A DNA stretch of 64,000 bases from an uncultured Eggerthellaceae bacterium (GCA_958454405.1 CAUEBO010000007.1:1-64000); one strand, 5' to 3'. Counted from the first letter of the stretch, positions 1-8,797 are shown. The notes: generated by a model from the letters alone, not told the origin. A program made the numbers and translations.

Positions 1-970
1 GCACCACGCGCTCGTTGCCGCCCGTGATGGTGTCGGCGTGCGCCGGGTCGCCGTTGCTCACGACGATGAACTTGTTGGTCAGCTTGCCATCCGCGTCGTA
101 CAGCGGAAAGTAGCGCTGGTGCATGAGCATGGCGTCCACGATGATCTCCTCGGGAACGCGCAGGAACTCCTCGTCGAAGGTGCCCACGAGCACCGTGGGC
201 TGCTCGCAGAGGTTGGTGACCTCAAGCAGCGTCTTCTCGGGCAGCTCTGCGCGGGCGCCCGTCGCGCGCTCGGCTTGCGCCACGCCCTCGCGGATGACCG
301 CCTCGCGCGCCTGTTCGCTGCACACCACGTGCGCGGCTTCGACGACGCCCAGCAAATCGGCAGCCGCAGCCACCTCGTGCGGGCCGGGCGAGAGGAAGCG
401 GTGGCCGCGCGTGAGGTTGCCGGCTTCGAGACCGGCGAAGCACACGGGGATCACGCGCTCGTCCAACAGCGCCACGAGCCAGCGCACCGGGCGCGAGAAG
501 TACTCGCTCGTGGTGCCCCAGCGGCACGACTTCGGCCACGAGATGCCGGTGATCACGCCTTCCAGCACGCCGGGCAACAGCTCGACCACGTCGCGGGCGG
601 CGACGCTCTTCGTGGCGAACACGTACTCCACGCCGTTCTCCTCGCGGCGCTCGAGCGCGTCCACGTCCACGCCCTTGCCGCGCGCGAAGCCCGTGGCGGC
701 CTTCGTCGGGCTGCCTTGCGCATCGAAGGCGATCTTGGCGGACGGGCCGCGGAACACCTCTTCGAGCGCCTCGGTCGCCTCGGCCACGTCGGCCACGATG
801 GCGATGAGGCGGCGCGGCGTGGTGTAGACGGCCACGTCGCCGTGCGGGATGCGCACCGCGTCCAGGGCCTCGGGCACCAGCTTCTCCAGCTGGGCGGTCG
901 CGCGATGCAGGTCGAACGCCGGGATCTCCTCGGTGCCGATCTCGAACGCGAGGGTATGCAGGCTGCTCAT
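1..970 (-). CDS. glyS: Glycyl-tRNA synthetase beta subunit, partial (3' end outside window)
   Basis: This frame is open from an ATG at 970-968 to the left edge, so only the N-terminal 323 or so residues are visible. The protein begins [19 protein letters not shown], typical of the beta subunit of bacterial alpha2-beta2 GlyRS, and continues with [15 protein letters not shown] and [14 protein letters not shown]. The beta subunit binds tRNA-Gly and works with GlyQ in the cytoplasm to charge glycine. The start codon overlaps the glyQ stop (ATGA, 970-967), so the two subunits are probably translationally coupled. The frame has no stop and no disruption within the window. Confidence 0.95.
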   Translation of the reverse strand, partial: MSSLHTLAFEIGTEEIPAFDLHRATAQLEKLVPEALDAVRIPHGDVAVYTTPRRLIAIVADVAEATEALEEVFRGPSAKIAFDAQGSPTKAATGFARGKGVDVDALERREENGVEYVFATKSVAARDVVELLPGVLEGVITGISWPKSCRWGTTSEYFSRPVRWLVALLDERVIPVCFAGLEAGNLTRGHRFLSPGPHEVAAAADLLGVVEAAHVVCSEQAREAVIREGVAQAERATGARAELPEKTLLEVTNLCEQPTVLVGTFDEEFLRVPEEIIVDAMLMHQRYFPLYDADGKLTNKFIVVSNGDPAHADTITGGNERVV

Positions 971-1926
971 CGTCCGGCCTCCTTCCCTGCTTCGTCGTCC
1001 TCGGCGGGCTTGATGCCCACCACGTGCTCCATGTACGAGGCGCACACCGCCTTGGCGATGGTGCGCACGCGCAGGATGTAGGCCATGCGCTCGGTGGCCG
1101 ATATCACGCCGCGCGCGTCCAGCAGGTTGAACGCGTGGCAGCACTTCAGCACGCTGTCGTAGGCCGGCAGCGGCAGGCCCGCCTCCAGCGTGCGCAGGCA
1201 CTCGGCCTCGCGGTCGTTGAACTCCTGGAACAAAAAGTCGGTGTCGGCCACCTCGAAGTTGTAGCGCGAGTACTGGCGCTCGTTCTCCAGGTACACGTCG
1301 CCGTAGGTGAAGTCCACGCCGTCGGCGCCGCGGCTCCACACGATGTCGAACATGGAATCGACGCCCTGGATGTACATCGTCAGGCGCTCCAGGCCGTAGG
1401 CGATCTCCACGGGCACGGGGCTGCATTCGAAGCCGCCCACCTGCTGGAAGTAGGTGAACTGCGTCACCTCCATGCCGTCGATCCACACTTCCCAACCCAG
1501 CCCCCAGGCGCCCAGCGTCGGGCTCTCCCAGTCGTCCTCGACGAAGCGCACGTCGTGCGCGTCCACGTCGATGCCGATGGCGCGCAGCGACCCCAGGTAC
1601 AGCTCCTGGATGTTGTCGGGCGAGGGCTTCATGAGCACCTGGAACTGGAAGTAGTGCTGGGTGCGGTTCGGGTTCTCGCCGTAGCGGCCGTCCGTCGGGC
1701 GGCGGCTGCCCTGCACGTAGCAGGTGCGCCAGGTGTCGGGACCCAGCGAGCGCAGCGTGGTGGCCGGGGCGTTCGTGCCGGCGCCCACCTCGTTGTCATA
1801 GGGCTGCAAGACGACACAGCCCTGGTCCCCCCAGTAGCGTTGGAGGTTCATGATGACGTCCTGGAACGTCGGCGGGAGCTTCCCCTCGGGCTGCCGGGTC
1901 GTCTCCAGGGAGGTTTCGGTTGGCAT
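967..1926 (-). CDS. glyQ: Glycyl-tRNA synthetase alpha subunit
   Basis: A 319-residue protein that is the catalytic, adenylate-forming subunit of tetrameric GlyRS. The family signature is clear: [18 protein letters not shown] near residue 20, then [13 protein letters not shown] and [18 protein letters not shown]. The length is close to the usual 290-320 residues; about 20 extra N-terminal residues precede the conserved core. It is the upstream member of a glyQ-glyS pair overlapping by four bases. About 60 bases separate its start from the lepB stop, so co-transcription with lepB and trmD is possible. Confidence 0.97.
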   Translation of the reverse strand: MPTETSLETTRQPEGKLPPTFQDVIMNLQRYWGDQGCVVLQPYDNEVGAGTNAPATTLRSLGPDTWRTCYVQGSRRPTDGRYGENPNRTQHYFQFQVLMKPSPDNIQELYLGSLRAIGIDVDAHDVRFVEDDWESPTLGAWGLGWEVWIDGMEVTQFTYFQQVGGFECSPVPVEIAYGLERLTMYIQGVDSMFDIVWSRGADGVDFTYGDVYLENERQYSRYNFEVADTDFLFQEFNDREAECLRTLEAGLPLPAYDSVLKCCHAFNLLDARGVISATERMAYILRVRTIAKAVCASYMEHVVGIKPAEDDEAGKEAGR

Positions 1927-1986
1927 GGCTCTCCTTCGTCTTTCAGGTCTTTCGGTACCGATCGGTCTATCGCGCGGCGCGCCGCG

Positions 1987-2553
1987 TCACCCCAGCAGGC
2001 CGATGTCCTCGATCGGCCAGTACACGAGCGCGCCCCGGCCCGTCACCGACGAGACGGGGATGGCGCCGAAGTAGCGCGCGTCCTGGGAGTTCGTGCGGTT
2101 GTCCCCCATCACCCAGATGGAGCCCTCGGGCACGGTGTAGGGAAACGAGACGCCGCCCGGAAGCGTGTAGGACGGCTCCCCGTCCGTGTAGGGCTCGGAC
2201 AGCGGCACGCCGTCCACGTACACCAGGCCGTCCGCGTCGTTGATGTCGACGGTCTGGCCGCCCACCGCTATGCAGCGCTTGATGAGGACGCGGCCCGGTA
2301 TCTGGGGGTCCTGGAACGTCACGATGTCGCCCGGCTTGGGATCGCGGAAGTAGTAGCTCACCTTCTCGGCGAACACCATGTCGCCGGTCATGATGGTATC
2401 CTCCATGGAGCCGGAAGGTATCTCGTAGGTTTGGAACACGTAGGTGCGCAGAAGCCACGACAGCCCCAAGACGAAGGCCACCATGAGGAGCAACTTGACG
2501 AACGTGCTCAGTATGCCCGGACGATGCGAGTCGGCGTGCTGACCGGAATCCAT
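1987..2553 (-). CDS. lepB: Signal peptidase I
   Basis: A 188-residue type I signal peptidase that removes Sec signal peptides at the outer face of the membrane. The start MDSGQHADSH (2553) is chosen because a single N-terminal membrane anchor (LLLMVAFVLGLSWLL, residues about 18-32) follows directly. The catalytic serine is in EIPSGSMEDTIMTGD and the catalytic lysine in RVLIKRCIAVGG; the conserved GDNRTNSQDARYFG box is present. It follows trmD, a common actinobacterial arrangement. A TATCAT hexamer lies about 60 bases upstream of the start but has no clear -35 partner. Confidence 0.93.
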   Translation of the reverse strand: MDSGQHADSHRPGILSTFVKLLLMVAFVLGLSWLLRTYVFQTYEIPSGSMEDTIMTGDMVFAEKVSYYFRDPKPGDIVTFQDPQIPGRVLIKRCIAVGGQTVDINDADGLVYVDGVPLSEPYTDGEPSYTLPGGVSFPYTVPEGSIWVMGDNRTNSQDARYFGAIPVSSVTGRGALVYWPIEDIGLLG

Positions 2554-2633
2554 GAAGTCTGTCTTTCCTTTCGATGCGGGCGCGCCGAAGCCGCCCGGAT
2601 GAAGCCGCGAGCGTATATGATAGCGCTTCGGGG

Positions 2634-3523
2634 CTAGGCCTCCGCGCCGTTCGACAAAGTCCGCAGAAATTCCCGGTCGCACGGCAAGAGGTCGACGGAT
2701 TCCAAAAGGTCGGGGCGCAGGCGCGCCGTGCGCTCCAGGCTCCGCTCCCGCCGCCAGCGCGCCACGGCCGCATGGTTGCCGGAGAGGAGCACCGGGGGAA
2801 CCTCCATGCCGCGGAATTCTGCAGGACGCGTGTACTGGGGATACTCCAAAAGCCCGTCGGCGAAGCTCTCGTCGAGCGCGCCGCCCTCCGCGCCCAACAC
2901 GCCCGGAAGCTTGCGCACCACCGCGTCGATGACCACCATGCTGGCAAGCTCGCCGCTGGTCAGCACGTAGTCTCCGAGCGAGATCGTGCGGTCGGCCAGC
3001 GCGTAGGCGCGCTCGTCGATGCCCTCGTAGTGGCCGCACACGAACAGCAGGCGCTCCTCGCCCGCAAGCTCGCTGGCGAGCGCGTCGTCGAAGGGCTCGC
3101 CGCTGGGGCGCAGGATGAGGGTGGTGGGATGCGGGATCCTGCTACCGAAACGTCATTCTCCTGCGGCTCGGGCGAGCCCTTCGGGGAATCCTCTTCCAGC
3201 GAGCTTGCGGGCGAGGGGCGGCTGCTGTTCTGCTTGGATTTCCCTTGTTCAACCTGCGAGTTTGAGGTATTTTCGACGATGCCGGCGGGAAGTTGGCCGG
3301 CTATGGCCTCGTAGGCTTCGAAGATGGGTTCGCACTTCATGACGAGGCCGGCGCCTCCCCCGTAGGGATCGTCGTCGGTGGTGCGGTGGCGGTCGTGGGT
3401 CCAGTCGCGCAGGTCGTGGGCCTTGAACACGAGGATGCCCTTCTCCTGGGCGATGCGCATCATGGACGACCCCATCACCGAGTCGTACATGCCGGGAAAC
3501 GTCGAGAGCGTCTCGATGATCAC
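2634..3523 (-). pseudogene. trmD: tRNA (guanine-N1-)-methyltransferase, frame-disrupted with an internal insert
   Basis: TrmD makes m1G37 in tRNAs using SAM, which is normally essential. The first half starts at 3523 (MIIETLSTFPGMYDSV) and is conserved to about residue 80 (KCEPIFEAYEAIAGQL). About 50 Ser/Pro/Glu-rich codons follow where the family has about 10, and this frame then runs out of homology and stops at 2960. The conserved second half lies one base back (-1 frame): RIPHPTTLILRPSGEPF from 3140, then FVCGHYEGIDER to the stop at 2634. That frame is closed upstream by TGA at 3155-3153. A full protein therefore needs a -1 shift in 3155-3130. The insert resembles the reverse complement of the downstream coding DNA (see repeat 3030-3245). 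The knot loop reads GDYVLTSGEL where relatives have Gly-Gly. It may be a genuine lesion, a sequencing error, or a recoded gene. Confidence 0.8.
3030..3245. repeat. Diverged inverted repeat inside trmD
   Basis: The plus strand at about 3150-3245 matches the minus strand at about 3127-3030, giving two arms of roughly 95 bases around a loop of about 22 bases centred on GGATCC. A 21-base block is identical (3196-3216 against 3056-3076), as is a 13-base block (3171-3183 against 3089-3101). The rest is imperfect. Translated on the plus strand, the 3150-3245 arm reads SGEPF..SSELAGEGRLLF, recognisably the TrmD segment SGEPF..ASELAGEERLLF. The insert is therefore a reversed, diverged copy of the neighbouring trmD coding sequence. 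In mRNA the arms could form a long hairpin with the frame change in its loop. Confidence 0.75.
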
Positions 3524-3559
3524 AGGAAGTCCTTTCAGGAGAAGAAGCCGGCGAGGTCG

Positions 3560-4099
3560 CTACAGGTCCAGCAAGCCGTCCGGCACGTCGACGTCGATCC
3601 GGCGCGCCTCCTCGTCGATTCCCGCAACGAACGCGTCGACCAGCGGGATGAGGACCGTCCGGGCGTCGCCGTCCGATCCGGCGCAGGAAGGAGCCGAAAC
3701 CTCGAGCAGGGTCTGGCCCGGGTTCTCCAGCACGTCGCGCACGGTGCCCACCAGCCCAGCCCGCACGTCGCGCACCTCCCAGCCGGCAAGGCCTGCGCCC
3801 TCTTCGGGCGAAACGGCCTCCGGCACGTCTTCGCGGCGCACGAGGCAGCCGCAACCGGCCAGCAGCTCGGCCGTGCCGATGTCGTCCACGCCCTCGAACG
3901 TCACCAGATAAGCGCCTTTGCCTTCGTCGCGCACGCTCTTCACGATGCCGCGGCGCGGCGCGTCGTGCTGCGGAGGAACGAAGGCGACCTCCATCCCCTC
4001 GCGCAGCAAAAAAGGAAGACCCGGCGCGCTGCGCGCGACGAGCCCTCCTTGCAAGGTCTTCGTTCTGGCCAGGTCGGCCGCATGCATCCAAGCGCGCAT
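3560..4099 (-). CDS. rimM: Ribosome maturation factor RimM
   Basis: A 179-residue protein with the two-domain RimM layout. The N-terminal beta-barrel includes KTLQGGLVARSAPG and FEGVDDIGTAELLAGC, and the C-terminal PRC-barrel includes GLAGWEVRDVRAGLVG and VLENPGQTLLEV, ending DVPDGLLDL. RimM assists late assembly of the 30S head through uS19 and 16S rRNA helices. The length matches the family. It sits between the KH-protein gene (stop at 4100, directly adjacent) and trmD in the conserved rpsP-KH-rimM-trmD order, so a single operon is likely. Confidence 0.93.
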   Translation of the reverse strand: MRAWMHAADLARTKTLQGGLVARSAPGLPFLLREGMEVAFVPPQHDAPRRGIVKSVRDEGKGAYLVTFEGVDDIGTAELLAGCGCLVRREDVPEAVSPEEGAGLAGWEVRDVRAGLVGTVRDVLENPGQTLLEVSAPSCAGSDGDARTVLIPLVDAFVAGIDEEARRIDVDVPDGLLDL

Positions 4100-4354
4100 C
4101 TAGTCGAGAAGCTCCACTTCCACATGCGTGTTCGTGCGCGACGCAGCGGCGCGGGCAAGCGTCCGGATGGCCTTGATGACGCGGCCCTGACGGCCGATCA
4201 CCTTGCCGGCGTCGTCCTCGTGGACGCGAACCTCCACGAGAATCGAGCCGTCCTCGGCATCGCTCGCCGCGATTTCCAGATCGTCTTCGAACTCGATGAG
4301 CGGTCGGACGATGGCATCGACGAGGCCGACGATGTCTTCCGTCTGCTCGGCCAT
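4100..4354 (-). CDS. KH-domain RNA-binding protein (KhpA/YlqC-like)
   Basis: An 84-residue small KH protein. Its centre carries the GXXG-type loop in VIGRQGRVIKAI, and it begins MAEQTEDIVGLVDAIV. KhpA-type proteins bind RNA, often as partners of KhpB/Jag, and affect cell size and sRNA stability in other Gram-positives. The start at 4354 is chosen because this length matches the family; longer in-frame extensions run into rpsP. It lies 10 bases downstream of the rpsP stop and abuts rimM. Confidence 0.9.
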   Translation of the reverse strand: MAEQTEDIVGLVDAIVRPLIEFEDDLEIAASDAEDGSILVEVRVHEDDAGKVIGRQGRVIKAIRTLARAAASRTNTHVEVELLD

Positions 4355-4364
4355 GGCGATGCCT

Positions 4365-4610
4365 CTACGCCGTCTCGCGAGCGCGCTTGAGCAGGCTCGC
4401 AACCGTATCGGTCGGCTGAGCGCCGTTCTTGATCCACTGGTCGACCTTCTCCATGTCGAACTGCACCATGGCGGGCTCGACGCAGGGATTGTAACGGCCC
4501 ACTTCCTCGATGAACTTGCCGTCGCGCGGGGCGCGGCCGTCGGCGACGACGATGCGGTAGTACGGACGCTTCTTCGCGCCATGACGGGCGAGGCGAATTT
4601 TGACTGCCAT
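4365..4610 (-). CDS. rpsP: 30S ribosomal protein bS16
   Basis: An 81-residue bS16, beginning [20 protein letters not shown] and containing [11 protein letters not shown]. It is a small-subunit assembly protein. The start is set by a strong ribosome-binding site (AAAAAGGAG about 9 bases upstream) and by family length. It is the first gene of the rpsP-KH-rimM-trmD-lepB series, with a good promoter at 4696-4724. Confidence 0.96.
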   Translation of the reverse strand: MAVKIRLARHGAKKRPYYRIVVADGRAPRDGKFIEEVGRYNPCVEPAMVQFDMEKVDQWIKNGAQPTDTVASLLKRARETA

Positions 4611-4961
4611 GAAGATGAACTCCTTTTTGCTTCTTACGTTTCTCCGGGCGGATGCGCTCCCGCTGTCGGAAGCTCCGCGAAAACAGCAATTGCTTATGAT
4701 ACGGCGTAACACTCCGTTTGACAAGCCGATTACCGCACCGTATTTTATCGAATCGGCTCCAGCGTCCGCCGTCCTGGAGCGGTTCGCTTCGAAAAAAACA
4801 CATGGCGCCCGCATCCCGGCATCTCGCCGCCGCCCGGCGGCGTGGGCCCGCGGACGCCCGGGCGGCTTGCGGCGAGCGGGCGAGGACCCGCCGTCTCGGA
4901 CCGCCGCCCGGGCATCGCATGGAAAGGAAAGCGCCGCGCGCAGGCTCGGCCCCGCCGTTCG
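4611..4961. other. Intergenic region between rpsP and the flavoprotein gene
   Basis: 351 bases without a gene. It contains the rpsP promoter (4696-4724). Toward the flavoprotein end there is a 7-bp GC hairpin with a four-base loop (4825-4842) and a run of seven T on the minus strand (4799-4793) about 26 bases beyond it. These could end transcription of the flavoprotein gene, but the spacing is not that of a standard terminator. Nothing else is recognisable. Confidence 0.5.
4696..4724 (-). promoter_or_regulatory. Promoter of the rpsP operon
   Basis: On the minus strand, TTGTCA (4724-4719) and TATCAT (4701-4696) are separated by 17 bases. Each hexamer is one base from the sigma-70-type consensus. 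Transcription would start near 4690, giving a leader of about 80 bases before the rpsP ATG. Confidence 0.65.
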
Positions 4962-6620
4962 CTACCTCCCTTCGACGTATTCCTTCGCCTGGTCGGCAGC
5001 GAAGAATCCCGTGAAGTACGAATACCCCGAGCAGCCGCCCGAGAACCCGTGGTTGTAGTTGTCCTTGAAGAACTCGCCCGAGTCGAGGCCCCCCGCGTAC
5101 AGCCCCGGGATGGGTTTGCCCGCCGCATCGACCACCTGGACCTTGCCGTTGATCTTCACGCCGCACAGCGTCGAGTACCACGAGGGGATGAGCTTGAAGG
5201 CGTAGTAGGGCGGCTGTTCGAGCGGGAACAGGGCAGAAGCGTCCTTGAAGAATTCGGAGTCCTCGCCCGCCGCCGCCATGTTGTTGTACTTCTCGAGCGT
5301 GGCGGCCAGGCCTTCGGGGTCGATGCCGGCGGCCTCGGCCAGCTCCTCGATCGTGTCGCCCTTGTACACCGAGCCGTCCTCCACCCCCTTCTCAAGCTCG
5401 TCGGCCATCTGGGGGACGGGATCGGGCGACCCCAGGACCGTGCGGGCGTTCGTCATGAAAGGCTCGGTTGCCATGCGCTCCACCGCCGCGGAGTCGATCA
5501 CGTTGAAGTACACGAAGTCGTTCTCCTTGATGCCCACCTTGAACATGGTGTCCATCACCGACCACTTCTCGTTGCCGAGCCGCTCGCCCAGGGCGTTCAC
5601 CCACAGGTACGGCTCGCGGGCGGCCTTGTCGATGGGCGTGTCCCACGTGACGTTCTGGACGCTCGACGCCGACGGCTGGGCCAGGCCCAGGTCGGACTCG
5701 ACCGCGCCCGCGCCCAGCATCATGCGGATGCCGTCGCCGTCATGGGCCAGGTGCGCGTCGTTCTTCCATGCCAGCGGCCCATAGCCGGGGATGTAGCGCT
5801 CCACCATCTCGGCGTTGTTCGAGAACCCGCCCGTCCCCACGAACACGGCCTTGGCCTGGACGTAGGCCTCCTCGCCGTCGATCTGGGCCATCGCCCCCAC
5901 GACGGCGCCCGCCTCGTCCACGACGAGAGCGCTGGCCGGAGCGCTCGTGAGTATCTCGACGCCGTACTGCTCGGCCGCCTTCTGCATGACCTCGAACGCC
6001 CCCACGCCCTGCCCCTCGTACATGATGCCGCCCGTGGGCGCATCGAGCGACGGCAGGAGCATCATGGGGTACGCGCCGTGCTCGAACAGGAAATCGTGCT
6101 GGCGATGGTTGTTCTTCACGTAGTTGGACACGAGCTCGGCGTCGGCCTCCCAGGAATTGTGCATCATGAAATACGTGTAGATGTCGTTCGGGGTGCCGGT
6201 CTGCTGGCTCATGTTGACCACGTTCGGATCGTCGGCGCATTCTTGCATGATCTTGCAATCGGAGAACGCCATGGTGACTTCGGTGCCCACCGACGAGCCG
6301 CCCGTCACCGAGCTCTTCTCGAGGAGAATGGTCGCAAGGCCGAGCGAGCCGGCGTGCGCGGCCGACATCATGCCGCAGTTGCCGCCGCCGATGACCAGAT
6401 AGTCGCACGTGCGCGCGGGATCCCCCGCATCGGCGAGCGAAACCGCCTCGATGGCCAGGTCGGGCGCAGGCGACCCGTCTGCCGCGCCGGCATTGGCAGC
6501 CGAAGCACCGGACGGTTCGGCGGCGCACCCCACAAGCCCGGCAGCGGCCGCCGTCGCGCCCGCCAACGCGGCTCCCGTCAGAAACGTCCTACGCGATACG
6601 TTCTTTCCAATCGATCCCAT
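4962..6620 (-). CDS. Tat-exported FAD-binding reductase (fumarate/urocanate reductase-like flavoprotein)
   Basis: A 552-residue protein of the FAD-binding-2 family, which reduces organic electron acceptors outside the membrane. The N-terminus has a twin-arginine signal (SRRTFLTG, RR at residues 10-11) followed by a hydrophobic stretch ending LVGC, so it may be a Tat lipoprotein (Cys32). The FAD dinucleotide fold is at YLVIGGGNCG (residues 74-83), and the C-terminal flavin region reads GLYAGGLDSGEFF then GYSYFTGFFAADQAKEY. The start is set by GGAGGAGGG six bases or so upstream. The substrate cannot be named from sequence. The adjacent LuxR gene is the likely regulator, the usual pairing in Eggerthellaceae, which carry many such reductases. 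No haem-binding CXXCH is seen. Confidence 0.88.
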   Translation of the reverse strand: MGSIGKNVSRRTFLTGAALAGATAAAAGLVGCAAEPSGASAANAGAADGSPAPDLAIEAVSLADAGDPARTCDYLVIGGGNCGMMSAAHAGSLGLATILLEKSSVTGGSSVGTEVTMAFSDCKIMQECADDPNVVNMSQQTGTPNDIYTYFMMHNSWEADAELVSNYVKNNHRQHDFLFEHGAYPMMLLPSLDAPTGGIMYEGQGVGAFEVMQKAAEQYGVEILTSAPASALVVDEAGAVVGAMAQIDGEEAYVQAKAVFVGTGGFSNNAEMVERYIPGYGPLAWKNDAHLAHDGDGIRMMLGAGAVESDLGLAQPSASSVQNVTWDTPIDKAAREPYLWVNALGERLGNEKWSVMDTMFKVGIKENDFVYFNVIDSAAVERMATEPFMTNARTVLGSPDPVPQMADELEKGVEDGSVYKGDTIEELAEAAGIDPEGLAATLEKYNNMAAAGEDSEFFKDASALFPLEQPPYYAFKLIPSWYSTLCGVKINGKVQVVDAAGKPIPGLYAGGLDSGEFFKDNYNHGFSGGCSGYSYFTGFFAADQAKEYVEGR

Positions 6621-6647
6621 GATCCCTCCTCCATTCGGAACAACAAT

Positions 6648-6672
6648 GCCCGCAGGCGACGCGCCTGCGGGC
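6648..6672 (-). terminator. Strong hairpin between luxR-type gene and flavoprotein gene
   Basis: A perfect 11-bp stem (GCCCGCAGGCG with its complement) has a three-base loop. On the minus strand it is followed by ATTGTTGTT, and the flavoprotein ATG is 28 bases beyond. It could terminate luxR transcription or act as a leader hairpin or attenuator, because the likely promoter (near 6725-6746) is upstream of it. Confidence 0.5.
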
Positions 6673-6721
6673 CCATGGTCGTACGAACGGGAAGCCCGCG
6701 CCATCCGAAAAACGCATGATC

Positions 6722-6746
6722 GGCATCATATGAAATCACTGATTTC
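6722..6746 (-). promoter_or_regulatory. Candidate LuxR-controlled promoter with perfect dyad
   Basis: The sequence GAAATCACTGATTTC at 6732-6746 is a perfect 7-1-7 inverted repeat. On the minus strand it is followed immediately by CATATGATG, where TATGAT is a plausible -10. No -35 hexamer is present at the right distance; the dyad occupies that place. This layout suits an activator-dependent promoter for the flavoprotein gene, with the adjacent LuxR protein as the obvious candidate. Inference from layout only. Confidence 0.45.
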
Positions 6747-6807
6747 GAAGAAGCGCCTGATGGGAAAAGCGCCTTTCGCGGCCCTAGCCGCCCGAGGGAG
6801 CGTTCGG

Positions 6808-8364
6808 CTACGAAGCCCGCCGGTCGCCAGGCCCCGCGCCGCCCGCGAGCCGCGCCTCGACGACATCGAGGAATTCCTGGCGGGAATGCACGTTCATCTT
6901 CCGGTATATGTGGCGCGCATGGGTTTGGGCGGTGCCCGCCGAGATGTAGAGCTCGCTTTGGACGAACGGGAGGCTCCTGCCCTTCGCCAGCAGCCCGGCC
7001 ACTTCGGTCTCGCGCGGGGACAGGCCGACGTCGGCCGCAATGGCCTCCACCGCAGCCGCGACGTCGCCGTCCCGGCCGGACGGGGTCCCGCCTCCGGCGG
7101 CGTCCGATCCGCCGCGCATCCCTTCCCCGTCGCCGCATCCGCCTTCGAAGCCCCTGCGAAGCAGCGAGCTGACGCCCTTCCCGTTCAGCACGAAGATGGC
7201 CATGAGCATGAGCACGAACACCGCAACGAGCGAAACCGCCGTCAGCTCGATGCGGCCGACTTTGAGGGATTCGACGATCCACAGGTTGAGCTGGCCGCTG
7301 ACGACGACGGACAGGGCGAACGCCCCGTCGAGCACGGCGATCGCCCGCACGGGGCGGTACCCGAACCTGCATGCCAGCATGAAGCACACCGTCCAGCTGA
7401 TGGCGCGGAAGCACCAGAACCCCGCCCCGAAGATGCCGTACGACACGGCGAGCGCGCGGCCTCCCAAAAACGGGGCGAGCAGGAAGGCGGCGGCCATGAA
7501 CAGCAGCACGTTGCGCACGAGCGGCAGCGTGATGCGCCGCCTGCGGCCGTCTGCGGACGGCAGCAGGATGTACGCGCTCAGCGCGGCGAGCCCCGCCAAA
7601 CCGCCCGCCAGGTACATGACGCCCATCGCGTTTACGCTCTCGCCCGTTATGCGCAACGAGAGCATCCGCAGCATCTCGCCGCAGAGGGCGAAGACGAACG
7701 TGGCGACGATGGACACCGCAAGGCCTCCCTTCAGCCCTGCTGGCGGTTCGGACGGCCCCTCCGCAGCAAGGCCCGAAGGGCGGGCATCTTCGGCGCCCCC
7801 GCTTCGGCAGGCCGCCATCGCCAAGCCTCCGAGCAGCGGGAGGATGGCCGCCATGGCCGTCGCGACGAGCGGCGGAAAGACGAGCACGACGAAGTAAGCG
7901 GCCAGGCCGATGGCGAACGAGAGCATGGACAGGGGGACCGTCGCCTCCCCCAGGCGGCGCGCGTACAGCTCGGCCCATTGCAGCACGTACCACGCGCTGC
8001 ACGCCCCGACGAGCAGCGAGGCCGCCAAGACGACGGCCGAGCACGCCGCGCTTGCAGGATCGAGCAGAAGGAGGGCGGCGGGCACCGCCGCCGACCCGGC
8101 TGCGCTCCCGAGCGCTCCGGCGGCGCGGAACGCACGGCGGGAAAACAGGCTCCCCAGCCGGCCCGCCAGCGCCGCGAACACGAGCAGGGCGAGCATATGC
8201 GACCACGTGGCCCAGAGCCATATCCCCTCCACGAGGGCGTCGGCATCATAGGCCACCGGCGCCAGCGCATCGCTGTAGAAGACGACCGTCACCCACGCCC
8301 AGTAGAGCCCGAGGCCCAGATACGGGCCGTGCTGTTTCACATCCGCCATGCCCGGCGATTCCAT
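6808..8364 (-). CDS. Membrane-bound LuxR-family transcriptional regulator
   Basis: A 518-residue protein. About 410 residues form a polytopic membrane domain of many hydrophobic segments (for example YLGLGLYWAWVTVVFY and SHMLALLVFAALAGRLG). A cytosolic LuxR-type helix-turn-helix follows at the C-terminus: LSPRETEVAGLLAKG, then AGTAQTHARHIYRKMNVHSR. This architecture is characteristic of Eggerthellaceae, where such genes neighbour respiratory flavoproteins and presumably sense a ligand in the membrane. Start 8364 (MESPGMADVK) is preferred because GGAG lies five bases upstream; the internal ATG at 8349 is an alternative. It is upstream of and co-oriented with the flavoprotein gene. Confidence 0.88.
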   Translation of the reverse strand: MESPGMADVKQHGPYLGLGLYWAWVTVVFYSDALAPVAYDADALVEGIWLWATWSHMLALLVFAALAGRLGSLFSRRAFRAAGALGSAAGSAAVPAALLLLDPASAACSAVVLAASLLVGACSAWYVLQWAELYARRLGEATVPLSMLSFAIGLAAYFVVLVFPPLVATAMAAILPLLGGLAMAACRSGGAEDARPSGLAAEGPSEPPAGLKGGLAVSIVATFVFALCGEMLRMLSLRITGESVNAMGVMYLAGGLAGLAALSAYILLPSADGRRRRITLPLVRNVLLFMAAAFLLAPFLGGRALAVSYGIFGAGFWCFRAISWTVCFMLACRFGYRPVRAIAVLDGAFALSVVVSGQLNLWIVESLKVGRIELTAVSLVAVFVLMLMAIFVLNGKGVSSLLRRGFEGGCGDGEGMRGGSDAAGGGTPSGRDGDVAAAVEAIAADVGLSPRETEVAGLLAKGRSLPFVQSELYISAGTAQTHARHIYRKMNVHSRQEFLDVVEARLAGGAGPGDRRAS

Positions 8365-8797
8365 TGCAGCTCCGCTCGGTGAACGAGATCCACGGCGGGC
8401 GCGACAGCCCGCCCTTTTCGGTTCGATCAAGTATTCTACCAGGAAACGGCCTCGCGGGACGCGGCCGGCGGGAAGCGCGCAGCCGTCGTTGACGCCGCAG
8501 GCAGCCGGGTGCGGAAGGCGAGCTGGCCCACAGGGAAGGCGACGCCGATCGGGCGGGCCTCCTTGACCGGAAGGGCCTGTTGTAGTACCCTCCCAAGCCA
8601 ATCACATAGAATGGAATCTGCCGCCGGGTAGAGCAAGACGCTTGCATGCGCACCTTCGTCGTTAGGCCTTTGAAGACGAGGGGGCCGCATGCATTTTTAT
8701 TGCGGCCCATCGAACCCGGCAGTGCAGCGAGGCGGCGTCCTCCGCGGCGGGCGGGGCAATCGCCGGAGGCGCCGCGGGAAGAACGGGAGGACGAAGC
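8365..8797. other. Intergenic region between the luxR-type gene and the B3/4 gene
   Basis: 433 bases between divergent genes, presumably holding both promoters. The one distinct structure is a 7-bp stem GGGCCGC/GCGGCCC (8682-8708) with an AT-rich 13-base loop. The ribosome-binding site of the plus-strand gene (GGGAGG) is at its right end. No clear -35/-10 pair could be assigned and no small gene is evident. Confidence 0.4.
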
